DNA of 64,000 nt from Leptasterias polaris (taxonomy: Eukaryota; Echinodermata; Asteroidea; Forcipulatida; Asteriidae). Where the stretch lies: positions 5,208,001 through 5,272,000 of the forward strand of contig JAZGTN010000059.1 of NCBI GenBank assembly GCA_037783415.1, read 5' to 3'. The position numbers and the translations under genes were made by a program. Shown one piece after another: positions 50,001-61,589 of this stretch. The notes under the pieces were generated by a model, which saw only the letters and a list, made by a program, of their open reading frames with translations, was not told the origin of the DNA and ran no database searches. Numbering within the stretch: position 1 is the stretch's first letter; every line of letters starts with the position of its first letter.

Positions 50001-53000
50001 ATTTAAAGTTGATGAAACACAAATTAACTTCTTGGTAGTTGAAAGTGATGGCACTTTTGTTGAGAGTTATTCTGTGGTGGAACAAAATCTTGATGGTACA
50101 GAATGCAGTCGATTTTCCATAGGTGAGAACTCTTGATACACAGCTATGACAATAGGCCCTATAACCAGGCACTGGCAGATGTTGAGCCAGTTTAGCCTGG
50201 GGTGCAGTTTATTGTCGTACTCCAGGACAACAAAGTTTTTCATCCAAGGAGGGGTTGTCTTGAGCATGAAATTTTTTTCTTGAAGGTTGAAGCAGATTAA
50301 GGCCCATTATAATGAAGGAGAACTTTTATATTCCTTGTTTTTACAGGTTTCTGCTTTGAGCAAAAGAGGAACTCTTTCAAGTCAATCAGTGCTACAATTA
50401 TGCACCGAAGAGTTTTACCTCTGTGCAACAGATACATGGAAACAAGGAACGAAGGAGACCGGAGTTGTTGAAGAAGATAAGTCTCAAATTGAAGAAGATC
50501 TTGTTGCTGAAGTAAAAACTGGCCAGTTCATCTTAGATATTGATATTTGAAGAAGAATCCACGAACCCAATGGTATGTTGAAGTTTGAAGTTCTTGAGAC
50601 AAGCACATTGGTGCGGTTCATTTATTATGAAAGGGAAAAGCTCTAAGGATTTAAAGTTGATGACACAAATTAACTTCTTGGTAGTTGAAAGTGATGGCAC
50701 TTTTGTTGAGAGTTATTCTGTGGTGGAACAAAATCTTGATGGTACAGAATGCAGTCGATTTTCCATAGGTGAGAACTCTTGATACACAGCTATGACAATA
50801 GGCCCTATAACCAGGCACTGGCAGATGTTGAGCCAGTTTAGCCTGGGGTGCAGTTTATTGTCGTACTCCAGGACAACAAAGTTTTTCATCCAAGGAGGGG
50901 TTGTCTTGAGCTTGAAATGAACATCTTGAAGGTTGAAGCAGATTAAGGCCTATTATAATGAAGGAGAACTTTTATATTCCTTGTTTTTACAGGTTTCTGC
51001 TTTGAGCAAAAGAGGAACTCTTTCAAGTCAATCAGTGCTACAATTATGCACCGAAGAGTTTTACCTCTGTGCAACAGATACATGGAAACAAGGAACGAAG
51101 GAGACCGGAGTTGTTGAAGAAGATAAGTCTCAAATTGAAGAAGATCTTGTTGCTGAAGTAAAAACTGGCCAGTTCATCTTAGATATTGTTATTTGAAGAA
51201 GAATCCACGAACCCAATGGTATGTTGAAGTTTGAAGTTCTTGAGACAAGCACATTGGTGCGGTTCATTTATTATGAAAGGGAAAAGCTCTAAGGATTTAA
51301 AGTTGATGACACAAATTAACTTCTTGGTAGTTGAAAGTGATGGCACTTTTGTTGAGAGTTATTCTGTGGTGGAACAAAATCTTGATGGTACAGAATGCAG
51401 TCGATTTTCCATAGGTGAGAACTCTTGATACACAGCTATGACAATAGGCCCTATAACCAGGCACTGGCAGATGTTGAGCCAGTTTAGCCTGGGGTGCAGT
51501 TTATTGTCGTACTCCAGGACAACAAAGTTTTTCATCCAAGGAGGGGTTGTCTTGAGCTTGAAATGAACATCTTGAAGGTTGAAGCAGATTAAGGCCTATT
51601 ATAATGAAGGAGAACTTTTATATTCCTTGTTTTTACAGGTTTCTGCTTTGAGCAAAAGAGGAACTCTTTCAAGTCAATCAGTGCTACAATTATGCACCGA
51701 AGAGTTTTACCTCTGTGCAACAGATACATGGAAACAAGGAACGAAGGAGACCGGAGTTGTTGAAGAAGATAAGTCTCAAATTGAAGAAGATCTTGTTGCT
51801 GAAGTAAAAACTGGCCAGTTCATCTTAGATATTGATATTTGAAGAAGAATCCACGAACCCAATGGTATGTTGAAGTTTGAAGTTCTTGAGACAAGCACAT
51901 TGGTGCGGTTCATTTATTATGAAAGGGAAAAGCTCTAAGGATTTAAAGTTGATGACACAAATTAACTTCTTGGTAGTTGAAAGTGATGGCACTTTTGTTG
52001 AGAGTTATTCTGTGGTGGAACAAAATCTTGATGGTACAGAATGCAGTCGATTTTCCATAGGTGAGAACTCTTGATACACAGCTATGACAATAGGCCCTAT
52101 AACCAGGCACTGGCAGATGTTGAGCCAGTTTAGCCTGGGGTGCAGTTTATTGTCGTACTCCAGGACAACAAAGTTTTTCATCCAAGGAGGGGTTGTCTTG
52201 AGCTTGAAATGAACATCTTGAAGGTTGAAGCAGATTAAGGCCTATTATAATGAAGGAGAACTTTTATATTCCTTGTTTTTACAGGTTTCTGCTTTGAGCA
52301 AAAGAGGAACTCTTTCAAGTCAATCAGTGCTACAATTATGCACCGAAGAGTTTTACCTCTGTGCAACAGATACATGGAAACAAGGAACGAAGGAGACCGG
52401 AGTTGTTGAAGAAGATAAGTCTCAAATTGAAGAAGATCTTGTTGCTGAAGTAAAAACTGGCCAGTTCATCTTAGATATTGATATTTGAAGAAGAATCCAC
52501 GAACCCAATGGTATGTTGAAGTTTGAAGTTCTTGAGACAAGCACATTGGTGCGGTTCATTTATTATGAAAGGGAAAAGCTCTAAGGATTTAAAGTTGATG
52601 AAACACAAATTAACTTCTTGGTAGTTGAAAGTGATGGCACTTTTGTTGAGAGTTATTCTGTGGTGGAACAAAATCTTGATGGTACAGAATGCAGTCGATT
52701 TTCCATAGGTGAGAACTCTTGATACACAGCTATGACAATAGGCCCTATAACCAGGCACTGGCAGATGTTGAGCCAGTTTAGCCTGGGGTGCAGTTTATTG
52801 TCGTACTCCAGGACAACAAAGTTTTTCATCCAAGGAGGGGTTGTCTTGAGCTTGAAATGAACATCTTGAAGGTTGAAGCAGATTAAGGCCTATTATAATG
52901 AAGGAGAACTTTTATATTCCTTGTTTTTACAGGTTTCTGCTTTGAGCAAAAGAGGAACTCTTTCAAGTCAATCAGTGCTACAATTATGCACCGAAGAGTT

Positions 53001-56000
53001 TTACCTCTGTGCAACAGATACATGGAAACAAGGAACGAAGGAGACCGGAGTTGTTGAAGAAGATAAGTCTCAAATTGAAGAAGATCTTGTTGCTGAAGTA
53101 AAAACTGGCCAGTTCATCTTAGATATTGTTATTTGAAGAAGAATCCACGAACCCAATGGTATGTTGAAGTTTGAAGTTCTTGAGACAAGCACATTGGTGC
53201 GGTTCATTTATTATGAAAGGGAAAAGCTCTAAGGATTTAAAGTTGATGACACAAATTAACTTCTTGGTAGTTGAAAGTGATGGCACTTTTGTTGAGAGTT
53301 ATTCTGTGGTGGAACAAAATCTTGATGGTACAGAATGCAGTCGATTTTCCATAGGTGAGAACTCTTGATACACAGCTATGACAATAGGCCCTATAACCAG
53401 GCACTGGCAGATGTTGAGCCAGTTTAGCCTGGGGTGCAGTTTATTGTCGTACTCCAGGACAACAAAGTTTTTCATCCAAGGAGGGGTTGTCTTGAGCTTG
53501 AAATGAACATCTTGAAGGTTGAAGCAGATTAAGGCCTATTATAATGAAGGAGAACTTTTATATTCCTTGTTTTTACAGGTTTCTGCTTTGAGCAAAAGAG
53601 GAACTCTTTCAAGTCAATCAGTGCTACAATTATGCACCGAAGAGTTTTACCTCTGTGCAACAGATACATGGAAACAAGGAACGAAGGAGACCGGAGTTGT
53701 TGAAGAAGATAAGTCTCAAATTGAAGAAGATCTTGTTGCTGAAGTAAAAACTGGCCAGTTCATCTTAGATATTGATATTTGAAGAAGAATCCACGAACCC
53801 AATGGTATGTTGAAGTTTGAAGTTCTTGAGACAAGCACATTGGTGCGGTTCATTTATTATGAAAGGGAAAAGCTCTAAGGATTTAAAGTTGATGAAACAC
53901 AAATTAACTTCTTGGTAGTTGAAAGTGATGGCACTTTTGTTGAGAGTTATTCTGTGGTGGAACAAAATCTTGATGGTACAGAATGCAGTCGATTTTCCAT
54001 AGGTGAGAACTCTTGATACACAGCTATGACAATAGGCCCTATAACCAGGCACTGGCAGATGTTGAGCCAGTTTAGCCTGGGGTGCAGTTTATTGTCGTAC
54101 TCCAGGACAACAAAGTTTTTCATCCAAGGAGGGGTTGTCTTGAGCTTGAAATGAACATCTTGAAGGTTGAAGCAGATTAAGGCCTATTATAATGAAGGAG
54201 AACTTTTATATTCCTTGTTTTTACAGGTTTCTGCTTTGAGCAAAAGAGGAACTCTTTCAAGTCAATCAGTGCTACAATTATGCACCGAAGAGTTTTACCT
54301 CTGTGCAACAGATACATGGAAACAAGGAACGAAGGAGACCGGAGTTGTTGAAGAAGATAAGTCTCAAATTGAAGAAGATCTTGTTGCTGAAGTAAAAACT
54401 GGCCAGTTCATCTTAGATATTGATATTTGAAGAAGAATCCACGAACCCAATGGTATGTTGAAGTTTGAAGTTCTTGAGACAAGCACATTGGTGCGGTTCA
54501 TTTATTATGAAAGGGAAAAGCTCTAAGGATTTAAAGTTGATGACACAAATTAACTTCTTGGTAGTTGAAAGTGATGGCACTTTTGTTGAGAGTTATTCTG
54601 TGGTGGAACAAAATCTTGATGGTACAGAATGCAGTCGATTTTCCATAGGTGAGAACTCTTGATACACAGCTATGACAATAGGCCCTATAACCAGGCACTG
54701 GCAGATGTTGAGCCAGTTTAGCCTGGGGTGCAGTTTATTGTCGTACTCCAGGACAACAAAGTTTTTCATCCAAGGAGGTGAAATCTTCAGCATGAAATTA
54801 TTTTCTTGAAGGTTGAAGCAGATTAAGGCCTATTATAATGAAGGAGAACTTTTATATTCCTTGTTTTTACAGGTTTCTGCTTTGAGCAAAAGAGGAACTC
54901 TTTCAAGTCAATCAGTGCTACAATTATGCACCGAAGAGTTTTACCTCTGTGCAACAGATACATGGAAACAAGGAACGAAGGAGACCGGAGTTGTTGAAGA
55001 AGATAAGTCTCAAATTGAAGAAGATCTTGTTGCTGAAGTAAAAACTGGCCAGTTCATCTTAGATATTGATATTTGAAGAAGAATCCACGAACCCAATGGT
55101 ATGTTGAAGTTTGAAGTTCTTGAGACAAGCACATTGGTGCGGTTCATTTATTATGAAAGGGAAAAGCTCTAAGGATTTAAAGTTGATGAAACACAAATTA
55201 ACTTCTTGGTAGTTGAAAGTGATGGCACTTTTGTTGAGAGTTATTCTGTGGTGGAACAAAATCTTGATGGTACAGAATGCAGTCGATTTTCCATAGGTGA
55301 GAACTCTTGATACACAGCTATGACAATAGGCCCTATAACCAGGCACTGGCAGATGTTGAGCCAGTTTAGCCTGGGGTGCAGTTTATTGTCGTACTCCAGG
55401 ACAACAAAGTTTTTCATCCAAGGAGGGGTTGTCTTGAGCTTGAAATGAACATCTTGAAGGTTGAAGCAGATTAAGGCCTATTATAATGAAGGAGAACTTT
55501 TATATTCCTTGTTTTTACAGGTTTCTGCTTTGAGCAAAAGAGGAACTCTTTCAAGTCAATCAGTGCTACAATTATGCACCGAAGAGTTTTACCTCTGTGC
55601 AACAGATACATGGAAACAAGGAACGAAGGAGACCGGAGTTGTTGAAGAAGATAAGTCTCAAATTGAAGAAGATCTTGTTGCTGAAGTAAAAACTGGCCAG
55701 TTCATCTTAGATATTGATATTTGAAGAAGAATCCACGAACCCAATGGTATGTTGAAGTTTGAAGTTCTTGAGACAAGCACATTGGTGCGGTTCATTTATT
55801 ATGAAAGGGAAAAGCTCTAAGGATTTAAAGTTGATGACACAAATTAACTTCTTGGTAGTTGAAAGTGATGGCACTTTTGTTGAGAGTTATTCTGTGGTGG
55901 AACAAAATCTTGATGGTACAGAATGCAGTCGATTTTCCATAGGTGAGAACTCTTGATACACAGCTATGACAATAGGCCCTATAACCAGGCACTGGCAGAT

Positions 56001-56752
56001 GTTGAGCCAGTTTAGCCTGGGGTGCAGTTTATTGTCGTACTCCAGGACAACAAAGTTTTTCATCCAAGGAGGTGAAATCTTCAGCATGAAATTATTTTCT
56101 TGAAGGTTGAAGCAGATTAAGGCCTATTATAATGAAGGAGAACTTTTATATTCCTTGTTTTTACAGGTTTCTGCTTTGAGCAAAAGAGGAACTCTTTCAA
56201 GTCAATCAGTGCTACAATTATGCACCGAAGAGTTTTACCTCTGTGCAACAGATACATGGAAACAAGGAACGAAGGAGACCGGAGTTGTTGAAGAAGATAA
56301 GTCTCAAATTGAAGAAGATCTTGTTGCTGAAGTAAAAACTGGCCAGTTCATCTTAGATATTGATATTTGAAGAAGAATCCACGAACCCAATGGTATGTTG
56401 AAGTTTGAAGTTCTTGAGACAAGCACATTGGTGCGGTTCATTTATTATGAAAGGGAAAAGCTCTAAGGATTTAAAGTTGATGACACAAATTAACTTCTTG
56501 GTAGTTGAAAGTGATGGCACTTTTGTTGAGAGTTATTCTGTGGTGGAACAAAATCTTGATGGTACAGAATGCAGTCGATTTTCCATAGGTGAGAACTCTT
56601 GATACACAGCTATGACAATAGGCCCTATAACCAGGCACTGGCAGATGTTGAGCCAGTTTAGCCTGGGGTGCAGTTTATTGTCGTACTCCAGGACAACAAC
56701 GTTTTTCATCCAAGGAGGTGAAATCTTCAGCATGAAATTATTTTCTTGAAGG

Positions 56753-57397
56753 TTGAAGCAGATTAAGGCCTATTATAATGAAGGAGAACTTTTATATTCC
56801 TTGTTTTTACAGGTTTCTGCTTTGAGCAAAAGAGGAACTCTTTCAAGTCAATCAGTGCTACAATTATGCACCGAAGAGTTTTACCTCTGTGCAACAGATA
56901 CATGAAAACAAGGAACGAAGGAGACCGGAGTTGTTGAAGAAGATAAGTCTCAAATTGAAGAAGATCTTGTTGCTGAAGTAAAAACTGGCCAGTTCATCTT
57001 AGATATTGATATTTGAAGAAGAATCCACGAACCCAATGGTATGTTGAAGTTTGAAGTTCTTGAGACAAGCACATTGGTGCGGTTCATTTATTATGAAAGG
57101 GAAAAAGCTCTAAGGATTTAAAGTTGATGACACAAATAAATTTTTTGGTAGTTGAAAGTGATGGCACTTTTGTTGAGAGTTATTCTGTGGTGGAACAAAA
57201 TCTTGATGGTACAGAATGCAGTCGATTTTCCATAGGTGAGAACTCTTGATACACAGCTATGACAATAGGCCCTAACCAGGCACTGGCAGATGTTGAGCCA
57301 GTTTAGCCTTGGGTGCAGTTTATTGTCGTACTCCAGGACAACAAAGTTTTTCATCCAAGGAGGGATTGTCTTGAGCATGAAATTTTTTTCTTGAAGG
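56753..57397 (+). repeat. Unit 74: nonsense change, start of the decayed right edge
   Basis: TGG to TGA at 56903-56905 (residue 51) closes the open frame. The second half has an extra A in GGGAAAAAGC, AAATAAATTTTTTGG for AAATTAACTTCTTGG, a missing TA in GGCCCTAACC, and GCCTTGGG. The same nonsense change is in the terminal fragment at 59660, so it marks an older lineage of units. Confidence 0.8.
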
Positions 57398-59267
57398 TTG
57401 AAGCAGATTAAGGCCCATTATAATGAAGGAGAACTTTTATATTCCTTGTTTTTACAGGTTTCTGCTTTGAGCAAAAGAGGAACTCTTTCAAGTCAATCAG
57501 TGCTACAATTATGCACCGAAGAGTTTTACCTCTGTGCAACAGATACATGGAAACAAGGAACGAAGGAGACCGGAGTTGTTGAAGAAGATAAGTCTCAAAT
57601 TGAAGAAGATCTTGTTGCTGAAGTAAAAACTGGCCAGTTCATCTTAGATATTGATATTTGAAGAAGAATCCACGAACCCAATGGTATGTTGAAGTTTGAA
57701 GTTCTTGAGACAAGCACATTGGTGCGGTTCATTTTTTATGAAAGGGAAAAGCTCTAAGGATTTAAAGTTGATGACACAAATTAATTTCTTGGTAGTTGAA
57801 AGTGATGGCACTTTTGATGAGAGGTATTCTGTGGTGGAACAAAATCTTGATGGTACAGAATGCAATCGATTTTCCATAGCTGAGAACTCTTGATACAAAG
57901 CTATGACAATAGGCCCTAACCAGGCACTGGCAGATGTTGAGCCAGTTTAGCCTGGGGTGCAGTTTATTGTCGTACTCCAGGACAACAAAGTTTTTCATCC
58001 AAGGAGGTGAAATCTTCAGCATGAAATTATTTTCTTGAAGGTTGAAGCAAATTAAGGCCCATTATAATGAAGGAGAACTTTTATATTCCTTGTTTTTACA
58101 GGTTTCTGCTTTGAGCAAAAGAGGAACTCTTTCAAGTCAATCAGTGCTACAATTATGCACCGAAGAGTTTTACCTCTGTGCAACAGATACATGGAAACAA
58201 GGAACGAAGGAGACCGGAGTTGTTGAAGAAGATAAGTCTCAAATTGAAGAAGATCTTGTTGCTGAAGTAAAAACTGGCCAGTTCATCTTAGATATTGATA
58301 TTTGAAGAAGAATCCACCAACCCAATGGTATGTTGAAGTTTGAAGTTCTTGAGACAAGCACATTGGTGCGGTTCATTTATTATGAAAGGGAAAAGCTCTA
58401 AGGATTTAAAGTTGATGACACAAATTAATTTCTTGGTAGTTGAAAGTGATGGCACTTTTGTTGAGAGTTATTCTGTGGTGGAACAAAATCTTGATGGTAC
58501 AGAATGCAGTCGATTTTCCATAGGTGAGAACTCTTGATACACAGCTATGACAATAGGCCCTATAACCAGGCACTGGCAGATGTTGAGCCAGTTTAGCCTG
58601 GGGTGCAGTTTATTGTCGTACTCCAGGACAACAAAGTTTTTCATCCAAGGAGGGGTTGTCTTGAGCTTGAAATGAACATCTTGAAGGTTGAAGCAGATTA
58701 AGGCCTATTATAATGAAGGAGAACTTTTATATTCCTTGTTTTTACAGGTTTCTGCTTTGAGCAAAAGAGGAACTCTTTCAAGTCAATCAGTGCTACAATT
58801 ATGCACCGAAGAGTTTTACCTCTGTGCAACAGATACATGGAAACAAGGAACGAAGGAGACCGGAGTTGTTGAAGAAGATAAGTCTCAAATTGAAGAAGAT
58901 CTTGTTGCTGAAGTAAAAACTGGCCAGTTCATCTTAGATACTGATATTTGAAGAAGAATCCACGAACCCAATGGTATGTTGAAGTTTGAAGTTCTTGAGA
59001 CAAGCACATTGGTGGGGTTCATTTATTATAAAAGGGAAAAGCTCTAAGGATTTAAAGTTGATGACACAAATAAATTTTTTGGTAGTTGAAAGTGATGGCA
59101 CTTTTGTTGAGAGTTATTCTGTGGTGGAACAAAATCTTGATGGTACAGAATGCAGTCGATTTTCCATAGGTGAGAACTCTTGATACACAGCTATGACATT
59201 AGGCCATAACCAGGCACTGTTGAGCCAGCTTAGCTTTGGGTGCAGTTTAATGTCATACTCCAGGACA
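57398..59267 (+). repeat. Units 75-77: diverged right-edge units
   Basis: These units carry more private changes than internal ones, concentrated in the second half. Unit 75 has about eight there (for example CATTTTTTATG, TTTTGATGAGAGG, GCAATCGAT, TAGCTGAG) and none in its 264-bp open-frame half. Unit 77 has lost part of the hairpin and stops at CCAGGACAACA. Confidence 0.8.
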
Positions 59268-59870
59268 ACATTGAGTGTTGTCATCCAATGATGAGGGGTC
59301 TTTATTTGTAGCTGTACAGGTACAGAATGCATATGACTCTGTATTTACCAGTAGGTGGAAGTTCTTGAAGCACAGCTATGAGGCCCTACCCAGGCACTGG
59401 CAGATGTTGAGCCAGCTTAGCCTGGGTGCAGTTTGTTCTCTTTCTAAAAAAACCAAAGACATTCATCCAAGGAGGGGTTGTCTTGAGCTTGAAATGAACA
59501 TCTTGAAGGTTGAAGCAGATTAAGGCCCATTATAATGAAGGAGAACTTTTATATTCCTTGTTTTTACAGGTTTCTGCTTTGAGCAAAAGAGGAACTCTTT
59601 CAAGTCAATCAGTGCTACAATTATGCACCGAAGATTTTTACCTCTGTGCAACAGATACATGAAAACAAGGAACGAAGGAGACTGGAGTTGTTGATGAAGA
59701 TAAGCCTTAAAATGAAGAAGATCTTGTTGCTCTTATTGCCCACTCCTTCAGGTTTTTGTTTTGAGCAAAAGGTGTTGAGCCAGCTTTATCTGGGGTGCAG
59801 TTTATTGTTATACTCTGGGACAAGAAAGCTTGGTGATTTAAACAAAACATTATCATCACTTTGTTTGTGA
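59268..59870 (+). repeat. Right edge of the array: alternative half-unit plus decayed terminal unit
   Basis: 59268-59509 is the alternative half-unit also found at the left border (TGAGTGTTGTCATCCAATG, GTACAGGTACAGAATGC, GTAGGTGGAAG). It then rejoins the family at the hairpin and a B junction. 59510-59730 is a unit start with several substitutions, including the TGA at 59660. After a truncated, rearranged copy of GTTTTTGTTTTGAGCAAAAG and GTGTTGAGCCAGC (about 59750-59830), similarity fades by about 59870. The 82-codon frame at 59275-59523 starts at TTG and has no known domain. Confidence 0.75.
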
Positions 59871-59879
59871 AGACATCAC

Positions 59880-61225
59880 TTGTGGCTCATTTTAACAAAT
59901 GTTTCAACTTTTAAGGCGTATATAATGTTTTTAAATATTTTTAGCTTGTACCAATACTGCCAGAAGGCCACACAATTTCCCCCTGGGGGGACAATACAAA
60001 TTTTGAGTTTAAGGAAGCCTCTGCAAGTGAATACAGACAGGCGCATCCTTTGTATTGATTCAACAAGGTCACACCACATAACAGCAATGTTGATAACTTC
60101 CCTCTTTAATATGTTTAAGTCTTTCTGTAAACAAACTTAACACTGATAAATGTATTCACTTTTAAATATCTGTATGTTTCAACAAGGTCACACCATAGCT
60201 TAGAAAAACTCAAAACAAGTTTTTATTTGTCCCTGTTTATAACTCTTTAATCAAACTTGATGCAGATCAGTTTTAGTTTGTTTAGTTTTAACTTTGTATT
60301 TGCTCTGTAAGGCCACACCTTCAAGCAAAAAACCCCTGTGAACAAAAATTATGCACATAATAAATTTCTTTACCTTTAAATCTGTATTTGTATATGAGAC
60401 CACCCTTTGCAATTTTCAACTAGGTCAGACCTAAGCGCCTAAGACTTGAAACACAAAATTTTGACTTTTGCTGTCTAAGTCACTCTGTGCACAAACTTGA
60501 CTGGGATAGTTAGTTTGATCAGTTTTAACTCTGTATTGGCATAATAATTACTTTAAAGTCACTCTGTAGAAAAACTTGACAAAGATAATTAGTTTGTTTT
60601 GTTTTAACTATCGCAATAAGGCACACCTTCTGTATGTTTTAAAAGAATACCTCGTGTAAAAAAACTCAAAGAAGCAACCTTTAATTGTCCCTGCTTAAAA
60701 GAACCTAAAAATTGAGGCTATAAGAAAAGGGTCACTCTGTAAACAAACTTGACGCGGATAAATATGGTTGTTTACTTTTAACTCTTCATTTGCATACAGG
60801 CACACACTCTGTATGTTTCATCAAGATCACAGCAATGCGCAAACAAAAAACCTCAAAACAACACTTTTTATATTTTCCTTGTTTACTAAACCTAAAGTTA
60901 CTCTGTAAACAAACTTAACACTAATAGTTTTGCTTACTATCAATTATGTTACTTGTTTACAGGCACACCCTCTGAATGTTTCAACAAAATCACATCTACT
61001 TGCAAAAAACTCATACAGCAATTGGTTGATTTCCCTGTTTACTCACTTTAAAGTCAGTCTGTAAACAAACTTGACACAGATAATTAGTTATGTTTACTTT
61101 TAACTCTTCATTTGCAAACAGGCACACCCTCTGTATTATTTTGTTAACAAGGTCACAGCAACAAGCAAAATACCTAGAAACAGCAATTTTGATATTTTCC
61201 CTTGCTTACTAAATTTGTTTCAACA
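59880..61225 (+). repeat. Degenerate part of the ~155-bp satellite
   Basis: The repeated words are GTATGTTTCAACAAGGTCACA, CACTCTGTAAACAAACTTGAC, GATAATTAGTTTG, TTTTAACTCT and CAGGCACACCCTCTG. Copies here are diverged and unevenly spaced, with a special stretch (CTCGTG, TTAATTGTCCCTGC, ATTGAGGCTATAAG) near 60640-60730 that recurs at about 62010 and 63630. Divergence rises toward the boundary with the 646-bp array. The frame across 59880-60140 starts at TTG and is not credible. Confidence 0.8.
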
Positions 61226-61240
61226 AGGTCACACTGACCT
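61226..61240. promoter_or_regulatory. Consensus AGGTCA-n3-TGACCT palindrome (ERE-type), first of four
   Basis: AGGTCACACTGACCT is an exact inverted repeat of the nuclear-receptor half-site with a 3-nt spacer, the classical oestrogen response element. Identical copies are at 61538-61552, 62678-62692 and 62989-63003. One-mismatch copies (AGGTCACACCGACCT) are at 61857 and 63464. More degenerate ones (AGGTCAAACCGACCT) are at 61382, 62522 and 62833. Binding is not shown, and the site is replicated with the satellite. Confidence 0.6.
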
Positions 61241-61589
61241 GCAAAAAAATCATTGGTAATTATTAATTTTCCCTGTTTACTAACTTTAAAGTTACTCTGT
61301 AAACAAACTTTAACACTGAAAATTTTGCTTACTATCAATTCTGTTACTTGCTTACATGCACAGCCTCAGTATGTTTCAACAAGGTCAAACCGACCTGCAA
61401 AAAACTCATACAGCAATTGTTTATTTTCCTTGTTTACTAAACCTAAAGTTACTCTGTAAACAAACTTAACATTGATAATTTTGCTTAATATCAATTCTGT
61501 TACTTGCTTACATGCACAGCCTCAGTATGTTTCAACAAGGTCACACTGACCTGCAAAAAAATCATTGGTAATTATTAATTTTCCCTGTT

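Larger units (their letters stand above)
9647..59267 (+). repeat. Major satellite array: 77 head-to-tail units of ~646 bp
   Basis: Units start at 9647 and recur every 646 bp, or 648 with a 2-nt insertion (GATGAAACAC for GATGACAC), with occasional 629-645-bp forms. The last core unit starts at 58688. All are in the same orientation and, outside the junction, differ at only a few positions. Recurrent markers are CCCAT/CCTAT near unit base 20, GATATTGTT/GATATTGAT at the end of the open frame, the 2-nt insertion, GTGGAAC/GTGGTAC, and four unit-end junctions: A (GGTGAAATCTTCAGC), B (GGGGTTGTCTTGAGCTTG), C (the same with AGCATG) and D (C with a 17-nt deletion). I find no transposase, ATG-started gene or RNA gene. 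High homogeneity points to recent unequal exchange or rolling amplification. Exact copy number depends on the assembly. Confidence 0.95.

Noticed and set aside
9647..59333. About 77 copies of an 87-residue protein gene
   Set aside because: The frames begin at TTG, contain no ATG, follow an in-frame stop and lack promoters or poly(A) signals. In a eukaryote they are not stand-alone genes.
9647..59333. Minus-strand frames of 66-127 codons in many units
   Set aside because: They overlap the plus-strand frames, appear or vanish with the 2-nt insertion and junction type, and the 95-codon form starts at GTG. They are by-products of repeat sequence.
9647..59333. 5S rRNA, U-snRNA or histone tandem cluster
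   Set aside because: No recognisable 5S, U1, U2, U6 or histone sequence is present in the unit.
9647..59333. CRISPR array
   Set aside because: The whole 646-bp unit repeats without unique spacers, the DNA is eukaryotic, and there are no cas genes.
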